Shown: positions 27,737 to 35,391 of the stretch, in pieces | Layout of the letters: each line of letters starts with the position of its first letter | Position numbering within the stretch: the first letter of the stretch is position 1 | Assembly (NCBI RefSeq): GCF_000016545.1 | Contig: NC_009437.1 | Span: 62,001-126,000 of the forward strand | Source: Caldicellulosiruptor saccharolyticus DSM 8903 | Lineage (GTDB): Bacteria > Bacillota > Thermoanaerobacteria > Caldicellulosiruptorales > Caldicellulosiruptoraceae | Direction: 5' to 3' | DNA: 64,000 bases | Translations under genes and position numbers: made by a program | The notes under the pieces: model-generated | What the model was told of the DNA's origin: nothing | The model's input: only the letters and a program-made list of their open reading frames with translations | Databases searched by the model: none

Positions 27737-27763
27737 AAGGGAGAGGAAACATTCTCTCCCTTT
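27737..27763 (-). terminator. Terminator of hicAB, also facing the csm operon end
   Basis: AAAGGGAGAG (27737-27746) pairs perfectly with CTCTCCCTTT (27754-27763). On the minus strand it overlaps the hicB stop and is followed by TTTTTATATTTT. No other gene lies between the csm operon and hicB. Confidence 0.75.
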
Positions 27764-28178
27764 AAGCTTGTAAACGTTCTTTTATGCCAAGCTTTACTTT
27801 TAAGGCTTCTTGAAGAACTTGAGAAAAATTAATGTGAGCTTCTTCAGCAGCTTTATTTAACCACCTTGGTAATGTTACAGTTTTGTTTACACTTTTATTT
27901 GCCATTTCTTCCCTCACTGGTGGCATATAGACAATAATTGGAACGACAAAAGCTCCTCTCGGAATATCTAATTTTTCTGGTGGTGTGGGTTCGGGGATTT
28001 CTTCATTATCTTCTTCTAAACCATAAAGGTGTAGTTCTAATGCCTCTTTAGCCATATATAGAGCTTCTTCAAGTGTTTCTCCTTCTGTTATACATCCAGG
28101 CAAATCAGGGAAAGTAACACAATATCCACCGTTTTCACCTGGCTCAAAAACTGCTGGGAAAATATATTTGTCTGCCAT
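27762..28178 (-). CDS. hicB: HicB-family antitoxin
   Basis: A 138-residue HicB. The N-terminal fold is the degraded RNase-H-like domain, with FEPGENGGYCVTFPDLPGCITEGETLEEAL. The C-terminal NKTVTLPRWLNKAAEEAHINFSQ is a ribbon-helix-helix DNA-binding unit. ATG 28178 (MADKYIFPAVFE) is chosen because AGGAGG lies 7 bp upstream. It follows hicA on the same strand. It probably neutralises HicA and represses the promoter at 28473. Confidence 0.93.
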   Translation of the reverse strand: MADKYIFPAVFEPGENGGYCVTFPDLPGCITEGETLEEALYMAKEALELHLYGLEEDNEEIPEPTPPEKLDIPRGAFVVPIIVYMPPVREEMANKSVNKTVTLPRWLNKAAEEAHINFSQVLQEALKVKLGIKERLQA

Positions 28179-28266
28179 AATAAACCTCCTTTCTTTTATG
28201 GTGTACCTCAAAACAGTTAACTTCCAGAAAGTTAAACTCTATGTTAATATCTTAAGCAACAGGGTT

Positions 28267-28449
28267 TTATTTTAACCCTGCTTGCTTAAGAATACTGTTT
28301 AGTGTCTTTGGGTCAAGGTCCTTGTTGTGATATGGAACTGTCACTAATCCTTTTTTAACAGGGTGCCTAAACTGTTTGTGTGAACCTTTTTGTCTAACTT
28401 CATACCATCCGTCTTCTTCAAGTATTTTTATTAATTCTTTGGGTTTCAA
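28267..28449 (-). CDS. hicA: HicA-family mRNA interferase toxin
   Basis: About 60 residues: KPKELIKILEEDGWYEVRQK, then GSHKQFRHP with the family's active histidine, and LNSILKQAGL. HicA toxins are double-stranded-RNA-binding-fold ribonucleases. The TTG at 28449 has GGAGG well spaced; a GTG at 28455 overlaps the ribosome site and is less likely. First gene of the hicAB operon. Confidence 0.92.
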   Translation of the reverse strand: MKPKELIKILEEDGWYEVRQKGSHKQFRHPVKKGLVTVPYHNKDLDPKTLNSILKQAGLK

Positions 28450-28472
28450 ATTCACCTCCTCCTTACAGCTAT

Positions 28473-28502
28473 ATTATAACACGTGTTAATTACACGTGTC
28501 AA
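28473..28502 (-). promoter_or_regulatory. hicAB promoter with twin ACACGTGT operators
   Basis: On the minus strand TTGACA (28497-28502) and TATAAT (28473-28478) are 18 bp apart. Between and overlapping them are two copies of the palindrome ACACGTGT at 28479-28486 and 28492-28499. Centres are 13 bp apart, close to one helical turn. This fits autorepression by the HicB ribbon-helix-helix domain. Confidence 0.8.
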
Positions 28503-28559
28503 TAGGCTTTTAAAAAATTTCAGGAAAAATTTTTTAGCTTTATATGATATCATAGTAGT

Positions 28560-28656
28560 GTGTTGATATGCTACGTTGCACGCAGCGATGTTATTCGCTG
28601 ACGCAGTGCAGCAGCAAAACCGAATACAAAGCTCCACATTTGAGGGGCTTTTTTTA
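28560..28656 (+). ncRNA. Candidate structured small RNA with its own terminator
   Basis: A GC-rich patch in very AT-rich sequence. TGCAC (28577-28581) pairs with GTGCA (28606-28610), and inside it CAGCGA (28583-28588) with TCGCTG (28595-28600). An intrinsic terminator follows: AAAGCTCC (28628-28635), GGGGCTTT (28644-28651), then a T run. No plus-strand gene lies upstream to use it. GC-rich structured islands in AT-rich thermophiles often mark RNAs. A weak TATGAT lies just upstream. Confidence 0.4.
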
Positions 28657-28670
28657 TTGTTGATAGAGTG

Positions 28671-28830
28671 GTTTCAATCCCCAAAGGGCAGGCTACAAAC
28701 GCTGTTCTGCGTACAAGAGGTGGTTTTGGATGCCCTGTTTCAATCCCCAAAGGGCAGGCTACAAACGGTTTTAGACGCTGAAGAGGAAAGCAAAGAAGAA
28801 GTTTCAATCCCCAAAGGGCAGGCTACAAAC
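28671..28830 (-). CRISPR. Three-repeat CRISPR mini-array
   Basis: Three identical 30-bp repeats at 28671-28700, 28737-28766 and 28801-28830, with spacers of 36 and 34 bp. The repeat variant has AAAGGGCAGG. A 250-bp leader lies on the right, so transcription is leftward, ending near the hicAB promoter region. Confidence 0.95.
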
Positions 28831-29080
28831 ACGTAAAAAAGCTTGATTTTATTATATCAAGATTATGCATCCCTGTCAATGTTTTTATATCAAAACATCT
28901 GTGGAAAACTCACATCAAGCCAGAAAAATCAAGCTATATAGCCACCTCAAAGTCTTCCGTCTATCCAGCTGCTGCCAGAAACTTTGCAAAAACCATGTCA
29001 AATCTTTATGAAACCGCATACAAATCAAACCTTAAAATTTTACTACCTGAGGTCGACAGATGTGACTTTTGGTCAAAATG
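28831..29080 (-). promoter_or_regulatory. 250-bp CRISPR leader, copy B
   Basis: Minus-strand TTGACA (28874-28879), 17 bp, TATAAT (28851-28856), with the -10 20 bp from the repeat. GGTCGACAG lies at 29051-29059 and the block ends GGTCAAAATG. It is nearly identical to copy C at 31317-31566, differing at few positions. Confidence 0.9.
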
Positions 29081-29156
29081 AAATAATATAAATTGTCTTT
29101 CGAATAATAACTCAAAAGTTGAAATCTCTATTCTGCTGCTTGCTAAAACAATAAAA

Positions 29157-29187
29157 GCCACAAGCAGCACCAAAAAATGCTTGTGGC
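29157..29187 (-). terminator. Terminator of the rpn gene
   Basis: GCCACAAGCA (29157-29166) pairs perfectly with TGCTTGTGGC (29178-29187). On the minus strand it is followed by TTTTATTGTTTT, 26 bp past the rpn stop. Confidence 0.75.
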
Positions 29188-29212
29188 AAAAGGATATTTT
29201 TCAAAATTTCAA

Positions 29213-30184
29213 TCAATTTCTATGCTTTGCACGAAGTTCTTTTATTCTCTCAAGCGAAAGCCCTGTAATCTCTGCTATCTCCTCATCTTTGTAACCTTTT
29301 AAAATCATCCTCTCAGCTGTCTCTATTCTGCTCTGCTCAAAACCTTGCTGAAGTCCTTGCTGAAGCCCTTGCTGCAGTCCTTCAAAAATCAACTCTTCTC
29401 TTATCTTTCTCAAATTCTGAAATAGTGGCATAACTTTTTCACCCCCTCTTACACTCTCATCAATCGCTCTTTTAGCAGCCTCAACTTCTATCTCATCAAG
29501 CTCCTTCAAAGCAGCTGGCAAACATACCTTCAATACCTCTATCTCCTTCTCCTCTGCACCCAATAAATATTCTCCAAGCTCTAAAATTAGTCTCTCTAAC
29601 TCCTCATACCTTTTTATCCTGTTGAGCTTCAATATTAAGCTCAGTATGTCTTTTACCTGCAAAATGCTTTCTGCTTGGTTTAAGTCAATCAATATATACT
29701 CAAAATCAATTACGCAATTTCCAAACTCCTCAAATCCTAAAATCTTTTCCTTAAGTCTTCTTGCGGCTGTCCACCTGTCTTCCCCGTCGTAAAATACTAT
29801 CGGCACAACTGCCGGCAATGTAAATCCCTTTTTCTTTATTTCCCCTCTGTCAAAATCCTTGATATAGTCTCTGTATATATCTGTGATGTAAAACAAAAGC
29901 CTCAAGGGCATTGAATGGTCAACTGAAGACTGGTGTTCAAACAAAATGTAAAAGATAATTTCTTTTTCTTTTAGGCTTACTTTGTAAAGCAAATCACTTT
30001 CTTCTTGAGAAAAATCAGGTAGCACATAGCTTTTGTCAATTCTTTCAAGCTGGTCTTCTGTGAGGTTTTTGAATATTCCAATCTCATCAAGCCTTTTCAA
30101 AAGCCTGAGGAAAATGCTTTTGTTAGAGAATATGTATTTGTACTCAAGGTCGTTTATGTTATGAGGGAGCTGGTTATTATTCAT
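29213..30184 (-). CDS. Rpn-family recombination-promoting nuclease (PD-(D/E)XK)
   Basis: A 323-residue protein from ATG 30184, preceded by AGGTGAAAACA. The N-terminal half carries YKYIFSNKSIFLRLLKRL and the nuclease core KEKEIIFYILFEHQSSVDHSMPLR (E-x-Q type), then GFTLPAVVPIVFYDGEDRW. The C-terminal half is helical, ending in GLQQGLQQGLQQGFEQ repeats and MILKGYKDEEIAEITGLSLERIKEL, a helix-turn-helix-like tail. Rpn proteins are transposase-related nucleases, several linked to recombination or phage defence. It lies 132 bp from CRISPR leader B. A broken paralogue is at 17593, also beside a leader. Confidence 0.85.
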   Translation of the reverse strand: MNNNQLPHNINDLEYKYIFSNKSIFLRLLKRLDEIGIFKNLTEDQLERIDKSYVLPDFSQEESDLLYKVSLKEKEIIFYILFEHQSSVDHSMPLRLLFYITDIYRDYIKDFDRGEIKKKGFTLPAVVPIVFYDGEDRWTAARRLKEKILGFEEFGNCVIDFEYILIDLNQAESILQVKDILSLILKLNRIKRYEELERLILELGEYLLGAEEKEIEVLKVCLPAALKELDEIEVEAAKRAIDESVRGGEKVMPLFQNLRKIREELIFEGLQQGLQQGLQQGFEQSRIETAERMILKGYKDEEIAEITGLSLERIKELRAKHRN

Positions 30185-30268
30185 TGTTTTCACCTGAGGA
30201 GTTATTCTGAAAACATTATAGCAGATGGGAAGGGAAATATCAAACATATTTTCTTATCCTCTTCTTCC

Positions 30269-30364
30269 GCATCAATCCCCAAAGGGCAGGCTACAAATCA
30301 CAAGGTTCGATAGCGGTCAAGAGGGATAAAGAGCATTTAAATCCCCAAAGTAAAGGCTACAGAA
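30269..30364 (-). CRISPR. Degenerate two-repeat CRISPR locus
   Basis: Variant repeats at 30269-30298 (GCATCAATCCCCAAAGGGCA, then GGCTACAAAT) and 30335-30364 (ATTTAAATCCCCAAAG, then TAAAGGCTACAGAA), separated by a spacer-sized 36 bp. No leader follows on the right. It lies just upstream of rpn. Likely non-functional. Confidence 0.75.
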
Positions 30365-30391
30365 TTTTTGTTGCCATAGGAGTGTATTTTA

Positions 30392-30783
30392 TTATGAATA
30401 CAAAAGTTTTTCGAGTCTTTTATCAAATGTATAGACTGTATAACCTTTGCATTTGTTTTGGGCAACTAATATAGCATCAACAAAATCAATGCTTTTATCT
30501 ACATAAACTTTTAGCGCCTCAGTTAACACTTCTAAGTCTTGAACAAAGATATTTGGATGATTAAATAATTTTATCAACGTGTTGCAATGTCTTTCCTTTC
30601 TACTTTGTAAACTTTTTCTAACACGTAAACAATTTCGGCAACTACTTCATTCAAAATTAATACTTCATTGTTTTTGATAATTTCCTTGGCAATTTGATTA
30701 AGCTCAGCAATGTCATTTAGTAAAAAACGCAGAATCACATTGGCATCAATTAGTTTTAAAATTTTCTTCTTGTTCTTTCTCAT
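30392..30783 (-). pseudogene. VapC-like PIN-domain toxin, frameshifted
   Basis: PIN acidic residues are split between two frames. The first part holds KLIDANVILRFLL and LNEVVAEIVYVLE, ending at KDIATR and stop near 30574. The second continues in another frame with IKLFNHPNIFVQD, then DKSIDFVDAILVA and YTVYTFDKRLEKLL. One missing base near 30577 explains the break. It overlaps the antitoxin gene upstream by 38 bp. Probably inactive. Confidence 0.8.
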
Positions 30784-31018
30784 ATATTTCCCTCACAGTA
30801 TTCTTCCATGCTTCTTCTTCACTGGGGATTAAATTAGGGTTTTTATATTTGCCAAACACACCAGACAATTCGTTTAGAATTTCATCACCTTTTTTACTTT
30901 TTTTTCTTTTATTTGAAGGTATTCTGACTATCAGTTCAACAGGCATATTTTTTGCTGCTTCTGGAATGTCCACTATTTTCTCAAGTTGATAGCCATTTAC
31001 TATTTTCCTAATTATCAT
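30746..31018 (-). CDS. VapB-like antitoxin
   Basis: About 90 residues, overlapping the PIN-domain gene as VapB-VapC pairs do. The N-terminal MIIRKIVNGYQLEKIVDIP could be a short beta DNA-binding part; the C-terminus is charged, ending in AWKNTVREIYEKEQEENF, a typical toxin-wrapping tail. AAGGTGA sets ATG 31018. Antitoxin family not certain. Confidence 0.65.
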   Translation of the reverse strand: MIIRKIVNGYQLEKIVDIPEAAKNMPVELIVRIPSNKRKKSKKGDEILNELSGVFGKYKNPNLIPSEEEAWKNTVREIYEKEQEENFKTN

Positions 31019-31157
31019 TTTAGTCACCTTTTAATAAAACTACTTCTAACAATAAATTTTAACATATCGGAAAAAAGTGTTCAATCAAACAAACCAAGAA
31101 GAACACTTAATTTTATTGATACTATAGATACAGGAATTTTGCAATCTCAACCACAGC

Positions 31158-31316
31158 GTTTCAATCCCCAAAGGGCAGGCTACAAACCCAGTTCCCCAAA
31201 AGCGAGCGTTACACGTTGGCGGCGTTTCAATCCCCAAAGGGTAGGCTACAAACCATAATTTAAGCTTATTAACCTCTTGTCTCCGTGTTTCAATCCCCAA
31301 AGGGTAGGCTACAAAC
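31158..31316 (-). CRISPR. Three-repeat CRISPR mini-array
   Basis: Repeats at 31158-31187, 31224-31253 and 31287-31316, with spacers of 36 and 33 bp. The leader-distal repeat has GGGCAGG and the two leader-proximal copies GGGTAGG. Leader C follows on the right; transcription leftward. Confidence 0.95.
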
Positions 31317-31566
31317 ACGTCAAAAAGCTTGATTTTATTATATCAAGATTATACACCCCTGTCAATGTTTTTATATCAAAACATCTGTGGAAAACTCACA
31401 TCAAGCCAGAAAAATCAAGCTATATAGCCACCTCAAAGCCTTCCGTCTATCCAGCTGCTGCCAGAAACTTTGCAAAAACCATGTCAAATCTTCTTGAAAC
31501 CGCATACAAATCAAACCTTAAAATTTTACTACCTGAGGTCGACAGATGTGACTTTTGGTCAAAATG
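31317..31566 (-). promoter_or_regulatory. 250-bp CRISPR leader, copy C
   Basis: Minus-strand TTGACA (31360-31365), 17 bp, TATAAT (31337-31342), placing the likely transcript start about 10-15 bp before the first repeat. GGTCGACAG is at 31537-31545 and the block ends GGTCAAAATG. Past this point all leader copies stop matching each other. Confidence 0.9.
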
Positions 31567-31782
31567 AAATAATATTCTATTTGTGTGTTTTAAAAATACA
31601 AATTGTTAATCACCCATCTTGTGATTTTGCGGAGTAGTTATAGGTAACCAAGTATGAGTTTAATTGAAGCAGCCCAGTAAATGAATTTAACATGAAATCA
31701 ACTTCGCATATTTTTTGAACTGAAAAAGCCAAAATAATAGATAAAATACAAATTGTAGGTAAAATTTAGGGGAGTTGAGAAA

Positions 31783-32952
31783 ATGAAGAAGAAATTTGTA
31801 AAGGTGTTGAGTTTAACTTTAACATTGGCTTTGATTTGCCTTTTTAGTCATACCATTTCATATGCGTTGACTTCGCCTGTGACGGTTAAGCTTTCAGACT
31901 ATAAAGTTTATATAGATGGCGTTCAGTTGCCTGTTTACAGTGTTAATGGTAACTTGATGGTCAATGTTTTTCATCTAGATTACTATGGCTACAAAATTCT
32001 AAGTTCTGAAAATGGAGTTTATTGTTTCAGACAGCTTGGAGAGTCAGTAGTTGGTGTACCTCACAGCAAATGGAACGAAAAAATTAATACAGTTAACATC
32101 AAACCTAAAAACTGGTGCATTTTAAATGGTCAGCAGGTACCGGTATTGTATTTGAATAAACAACCTTTTATATTTCTAAATGAACTTTACAGGAAAAACG
32201 GTGTAAAAATGAATGGCAAAAGGGTAGATATTGTTTTAGGAATCTTGGATGGAGAGCAAAAAACTTCTGAGTATTATGACCAGTTAAATTTTTTGTTGAA
32301 AATACTAAAGAATGATACCAAAATAGTGGAATATACAATAGCTTATGCATATTATGACCCAAAAAAGAGGAAAAGCTATTTAGGAACAAGTGAGGATATC
32401 GACGAGTTATTTGATGAAATGGAAAAAAATAATTATACTCTATTACAATACTATGTTCTTGGCTGTACTTATTACGACAGTGACTATGATAAGCAAGTTT
32501 ACGTTTTTGAAGATTGTGTTGACCTGATAAAATACTACACTACTCAAGAATATATCAACAAGTTAAGATTTATATTTGGATTGTATCAAAAGGCTAACAA
32601 CAACTGTCCAATATATGTAAGTAGCACCGAAGTAGACACCAAGACTTACAATTTTCCAGTTGCTAAAATTGAACTTTTTAATCTTTCTTTAACTCCTGTT
32701 GATGCGATAGAACTTTCGTTTTCGTGTTTAACAATTTTTGGTCAGCCGGCAAAAGACAGCAGTGGCTCAATGCAGTATACAGGAATAAAACAAAACATTT
32801 GCATACCTGCGCTTGACAACTACATGACATTATGGGATTTGTCGAAATATTCTTCTGTGGGTAAAATTTCAAATGTTGTGATAAAAAGATTGCATTTTAT
32901 TGACGACAGTATATGGATAAATCAAAAGTCAACAGGTGGAAAGAGTTTTTAA
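31783..32952 (+). CDS. Secreted protein of unknown function
   Basis: A 389-residue protein with a clear signal peptide (MKKKFVKVLSLTLTLALICL, probable cleavage near SYALTSP). The first part, YKVYIDGVQLPVYSVNGNLMVNVFHLDYYGY, resembles the copper-amine-oxidase-N-like repeats of Firmicutes surface proteins. The rest is Tyr- and Asn-rich without a known fold. GGGGAG precedes the ATG. It starts 217 bp after leader C. An exact 19-nt word shared with 19644-19662 lies upstream at 31703-31721. Confidence 0.6.
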   Translation: MKKKFVKVLSLTLTLALICLFSHTISYALTSPVTVKLSDYKVYIDGVQLPVYSVNGNLMVNVFHLDYYGYKILSSENGVYCFRQLGESVVGVPHSKWNEKINTVNIKPKNWCILNGQQVPVLYLNKQPFIFLNELYRKNGVKMNGKRVDIVLGILDGEQKTSEYYDQLNFLLKILKNDTKIVEYTIAYAYYDPKKRKSYLGTSEDIDELFDEMEKNNYTLLQYYVLGCTYYDSDYDKQVYVFEDCVDLIKYYTTQEYINKLRFIFGLYQKANNNCPIYVSSTEVDTKTYNFPVAKIELFNLSLTPVDAIELSFSCLTIFGQPAKDSSGSMQYTGIKQNICIPALDNYMTLWDLSKYSSVGKISNVVIKRLHFIDDSIWINQKSTGGKSF

Positions 32953-33162
32953 AGATACTTTAAAAAACCTCTTGTATTTGCAACAGTTTTGGTTCTGTTC
33001 TTTAGTTGTTAAAGGGCTTTTGAGAGGGATTAAGAAAAGAACTTCAAGGTGCTTTAAAATGTGTATACTAATTTTTATAAAGGAAACTAAGTATATACAG
33101 ATTTGAGCAGAAAGAGAAGATTGTTTTTACTCCTCTTTCCCGCCTTTTTTATGAAATCAATA

Positions 33163-33191
33163 TTCAACTTTTTGGCAAAGTAGTATATAAT
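33163..33191 (+). promoter_or_regulatory. Putative csx20-csx1 promoter
   Basis: TTCAAC (33163-33168), 17 bp, TATAAT (33186-33191), 23 bp upstream of the TTG start at 33215. The csx20-csx1 pair therefore has its own promoter, apart from the csm operon. Confidence 0.55.
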
Positions 33192-33214
33192 CTAAATTAA
33201 AGGAGTGAAAAGTT

Positions 33215-33613
33215 TTGAATAGGCTGTTTTTGATATTTAATCACATTCTCACAGAAGAACAGGAAAAAGAAGCAAGAGAGGTGCTTGGAGTTGAGGAGAT
33301 AATTTCACTTCCTCAAGATTTGCAGAATTTTTGGAGCAACATACCGCCGGATGTTGATTTAAATGAGGAAATGTTCAAACCTATTGTTTCATTTTTGAGT
33401 AGAAACAAAAGCCAAAACCTCAACTACTGCCTTATTCAAGGAGATTTTGGCGCAACAGTGTATCTTGTCAGCTGGTGCTTCAAAAATGGTTTTATTCCTA
33501 TTTATGCCACAACTAAAAGAACAGCTCAAGAAGTTATAAAGCCAGACGGTTCTGTTGAATTAATAAAGATCTTCAAGCATGAGAGATTCAGAAGATATAT
33601 CCTTTGCAGCTAA
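33215..33613 (+). CDS. csx20: Csx20-like type III accessory protein, candidate ring nuclease
   Basis: A 132-residue protein. LNYCLIQGDFGATVYLVSWC and then FIPIYATTKR are the motifs I associate with Csx20. That family is listed among candidate ring nucleases that remove cyclic oligoadenylate. It starts at TTG 33215 with AGGAGTG upstream. csx1 follows 44 bp later, which fits an on/off signalling pair. Confidence 0.7.
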   Translation: MNRLFLIFNHILTEEQEKEAREVLGVEEIISLPQDLQNFWSNIPPDVDLNEEMFKPIVSFLSRNKSQNLNYCLIQGDFGATVYLVSWCFKNGFIPIYATTKRTAQEVIKPDGSVELIKIFKHERFRRYILCS

Positions 33614-33657
33614 AAAAATTTTGTCTGCAAACCTTTTTTGAAGAAAGGGGTTTTTAT

Positions 33658-35085
33658 ATGAAGATTATTTACCAAATTGGACGATTTGACAATCCCAAAG
33701 CTGCGCTGAAAGAGTTTTTTATAACCAAATTTAACGATGAGGTTGTAAACTTTTCAAAAGTTTCAGAGCTTTCCAGCTTTGTTTTAAGGGATTTTTTAAG
33801 ACAGCAAGGGCAAGAGGCAAAAGCAGCCGTGATTTATCCTGTCAGCATTGTTCTAAATGAAAGGCTCAAAGATTGGGTAGAAGATGACTCATTAAAAGAG
33901 GAACTGGAAAGGATATATGAAAATCCTTCAGAATATCTCAAATCTCCTTTTGATATAATAGACAGGCTTCCTCTTGAGAGGCTGAGAGATGAAACAGTTG
34001 TGATTCATTCGCTTGGGACATATCTTAAAAATGTAGAGCTTGATGGTAGCTATGACGATATAGTCCTTGAGATTCTGTTTGACATGATAGAAAGGTATAT
34101 GAATGAAGATGTGGATGAGATTTATCTTGACATCTCAAGTGGGCACAACATATACATATCAGCAATGATAGAGGCATCAAGGCATTTTGCGGTTTTTACA
34201 AGACTTATGCACTGGATTCATGAAGAAAAGCGTCCAAAGATATACCTTACGTTTTCAGACCCTATTATAGGAAGCACAGCAGAATCTTTTGAGATACACA
34301 TTCAGCCACAGAGCTATACAGCTTTTTTCTCATCCCCGATCAGCAAAAAAGAAGCCTGCGACCACAACTTTTCGTTTTTGAGAAATATCTATCAAGAGCC
34401 ACAAGATGACCAGAAAGGCAACAATAAAGTTTTGCAAAAACAACAAATACGACAGAAGAGAAGGTCTTTGAAAGAAAAGATAGAAATGTTTACCATTTTA
34501 TTCTCAGCAATCAAAAATAACGTTCCACTGTATTTATACTACCATCCATACCATTCTATAGATGAGATTAAAAATGAACTTAAAAATCTCATCAGCCATG
34601 CAAAAGACCAGCTTTTAAAAGACTTTAAAAGTTCTCCAAAGCTCAACAAAAAAGCATACTTAGATGCAATTTTGAGTTTGGAATTTTACATGGGCATTGT
34701 TGAGGTTTTAGTTTTAGAAAAATACAACATCACAATGTTTTGCCAAGAGACTGGGTTTGATTTGGAGAATCTTGGGAAGACTTTTGCAGAGATTTATACA
34801 ATATTTGGTATTCCGATGAACTGGACGATGCTTGGCAATGAGATTTCAAACGACACTGAAAAGATACAGGCGTATGGTGAGACTCAGCAGTGGACAAGGC
34901 TTAGAAAAATTGTCGACCCAACAAAACCAATTGCCGATGAGCCAGACAAGAGAAATTTCTTTGCACATTCAGGGCTTGAAGGTAATGTCACAGAAGTCAA
35001 GTACGACGGCCTCAAAGTGTATGTTAGATATATTCAGGGACTTCCACAGGGCATGATAGATTGCTGGTTGAAAGAAAGAGTGTAA
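33658..35085 (+). CDS. csx1: Csx1-like CARF-HEPN ribonuclease
   Basis: A 475-residue protein from ATG 33658 (MKIIYQIGRF). The N-terminal CARF half has the ligand-binding motif DISSGHNIYISAM (about 158-170). The C-terminal HEPN half ends with RNFFAHSG, the R-x4-H active motif (R432, H437). Cyclic oligoadenylate from Cas10 at 20852 would activate RNA cleavage. The frame upstream of 33658 lacks a good ribosome site. A strong terminator follows at 35115. Confidence 0.88.
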   Translation: MKIIYQIGRFDNPKAALKEFFITKFNDEVVNFSKVSELSSFVLRDFLRQQGQEAKAAVIYPVSIVLNERLKDWVEDDSLKEELERIYENPSEYLKSPFDIIDRLPLERLRDETVVIHSLGTYLKNVELDGSYDDIVLEILFDMIERYMNEDVDEIYLDISSGHNIYISAMIEASRHFAVFTRLMHWIHEEKRPKIYLTFSDPIIGSTAESFEIHIQPQSYTAFFSSPISKKEACDHNFSFLRNIYQEPQDDQKGNNKVLQKQQIRQKRRSLKEKIEMFTILFSAIKNNVPLYLYYHPYHSIDEIKNELKNLISHAKDQLLKDFKSSPKLNKKAYLDAILSLEFYMGIVEVLVLEKYNITMFCQETGFDLENLGKTFAEIYTIFGIPMNWTMLGNEISNDTEKIQAYGETQQWTRLRKIVDPTKPIADEPDKRNFFAHSGLEGNVTEVKYDGLKVYVRYIQGLPQGMIDCWLKERV

Positions 35086-35114
35086 AATATGTTGGTTTAT
35101 CACAGTAAAATTGT

Positions 35115-35157
35115 AAGGCTTGCGGCCGGCTTGGCAAATCTTCCCGCAAGCCTTTTT
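35115..35157 (+). terminator. Intrinsic terminator after csx1
   Basis: AAGGCTTGCGG (35115-35125) pairs with CGCAAGCCTT (35145-35154; 10 bp), followed by TTTTATTT. Confidence 0.85.
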
Positions 35158-35263
35158 TATTTGGCTGCGTCTGCTTTGGAATTTTTTAGACATTTATGTA
35201 AAAGAAAATTTTCTGTCTTTTCTTTCTCAGGGTTGTTTTTTGAGTAGCTTACTATTTGGAAAA

Positions 35264-35293
35264 ATTTCAATCCCCAAAGGGCAGGCTACAAAC
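35264..35293 (-). CRISPR. Solitary CRISPR repeat
   Basis: One copy, ATTTCAATCCCCAAAGGG to AGGCTACAAAC, with a single change in the first base. No second repeat and no leader are seen in the flanks. The space from 35158 to 35391 otherwise holds no gene. Confidence 0.7.
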
Positions 35294-35391
35294 CTAAGCC
35301 GTTTTTTGCCAAAATCCTCATTATTCTAAATGCCTTCTCCCTCTTGCATGACCTTATCTGCAAGTGTTCCATGAATTACATTTCCGAAATT

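Noticed and set aside
27456-27752. Minus-strand 98-codon hydrophobic frame downstream of the cas6-like gene.
   Set aside because: No ribosome site, covers the decayed cas6 tail, and no recognisable family. The stretch also holds a possible plus-strand remnant reading MKIKGPKNFITYEEGL, too short to call.
28571-28807. Minus-strand frame with repeated FVACPLGIET peptides; a similar frame lies at 31085-31318.
   Set aside because: These peptides are simply the translated CRISPR repeats.
30299-30334. GGTTCGATAGCGG looked like a tRNA T-arm.
   Set aside because: It is the spacer between two degenerate CRISPR repeats and no tRNA fold surrounds it.
31277-31567. Open frame through leader C whose last part (YPAAARNF ... 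KILLPEVDRCDFWSK) is recognisable in the other leader copies, suggesting a conserved small protein.
   Set aside because: Between copies, base differences fall about equally on all three codon positions, the 17 kb copy has a stop, and the frame starts inside CRISPR repeats. The conservation is at the DNA level.
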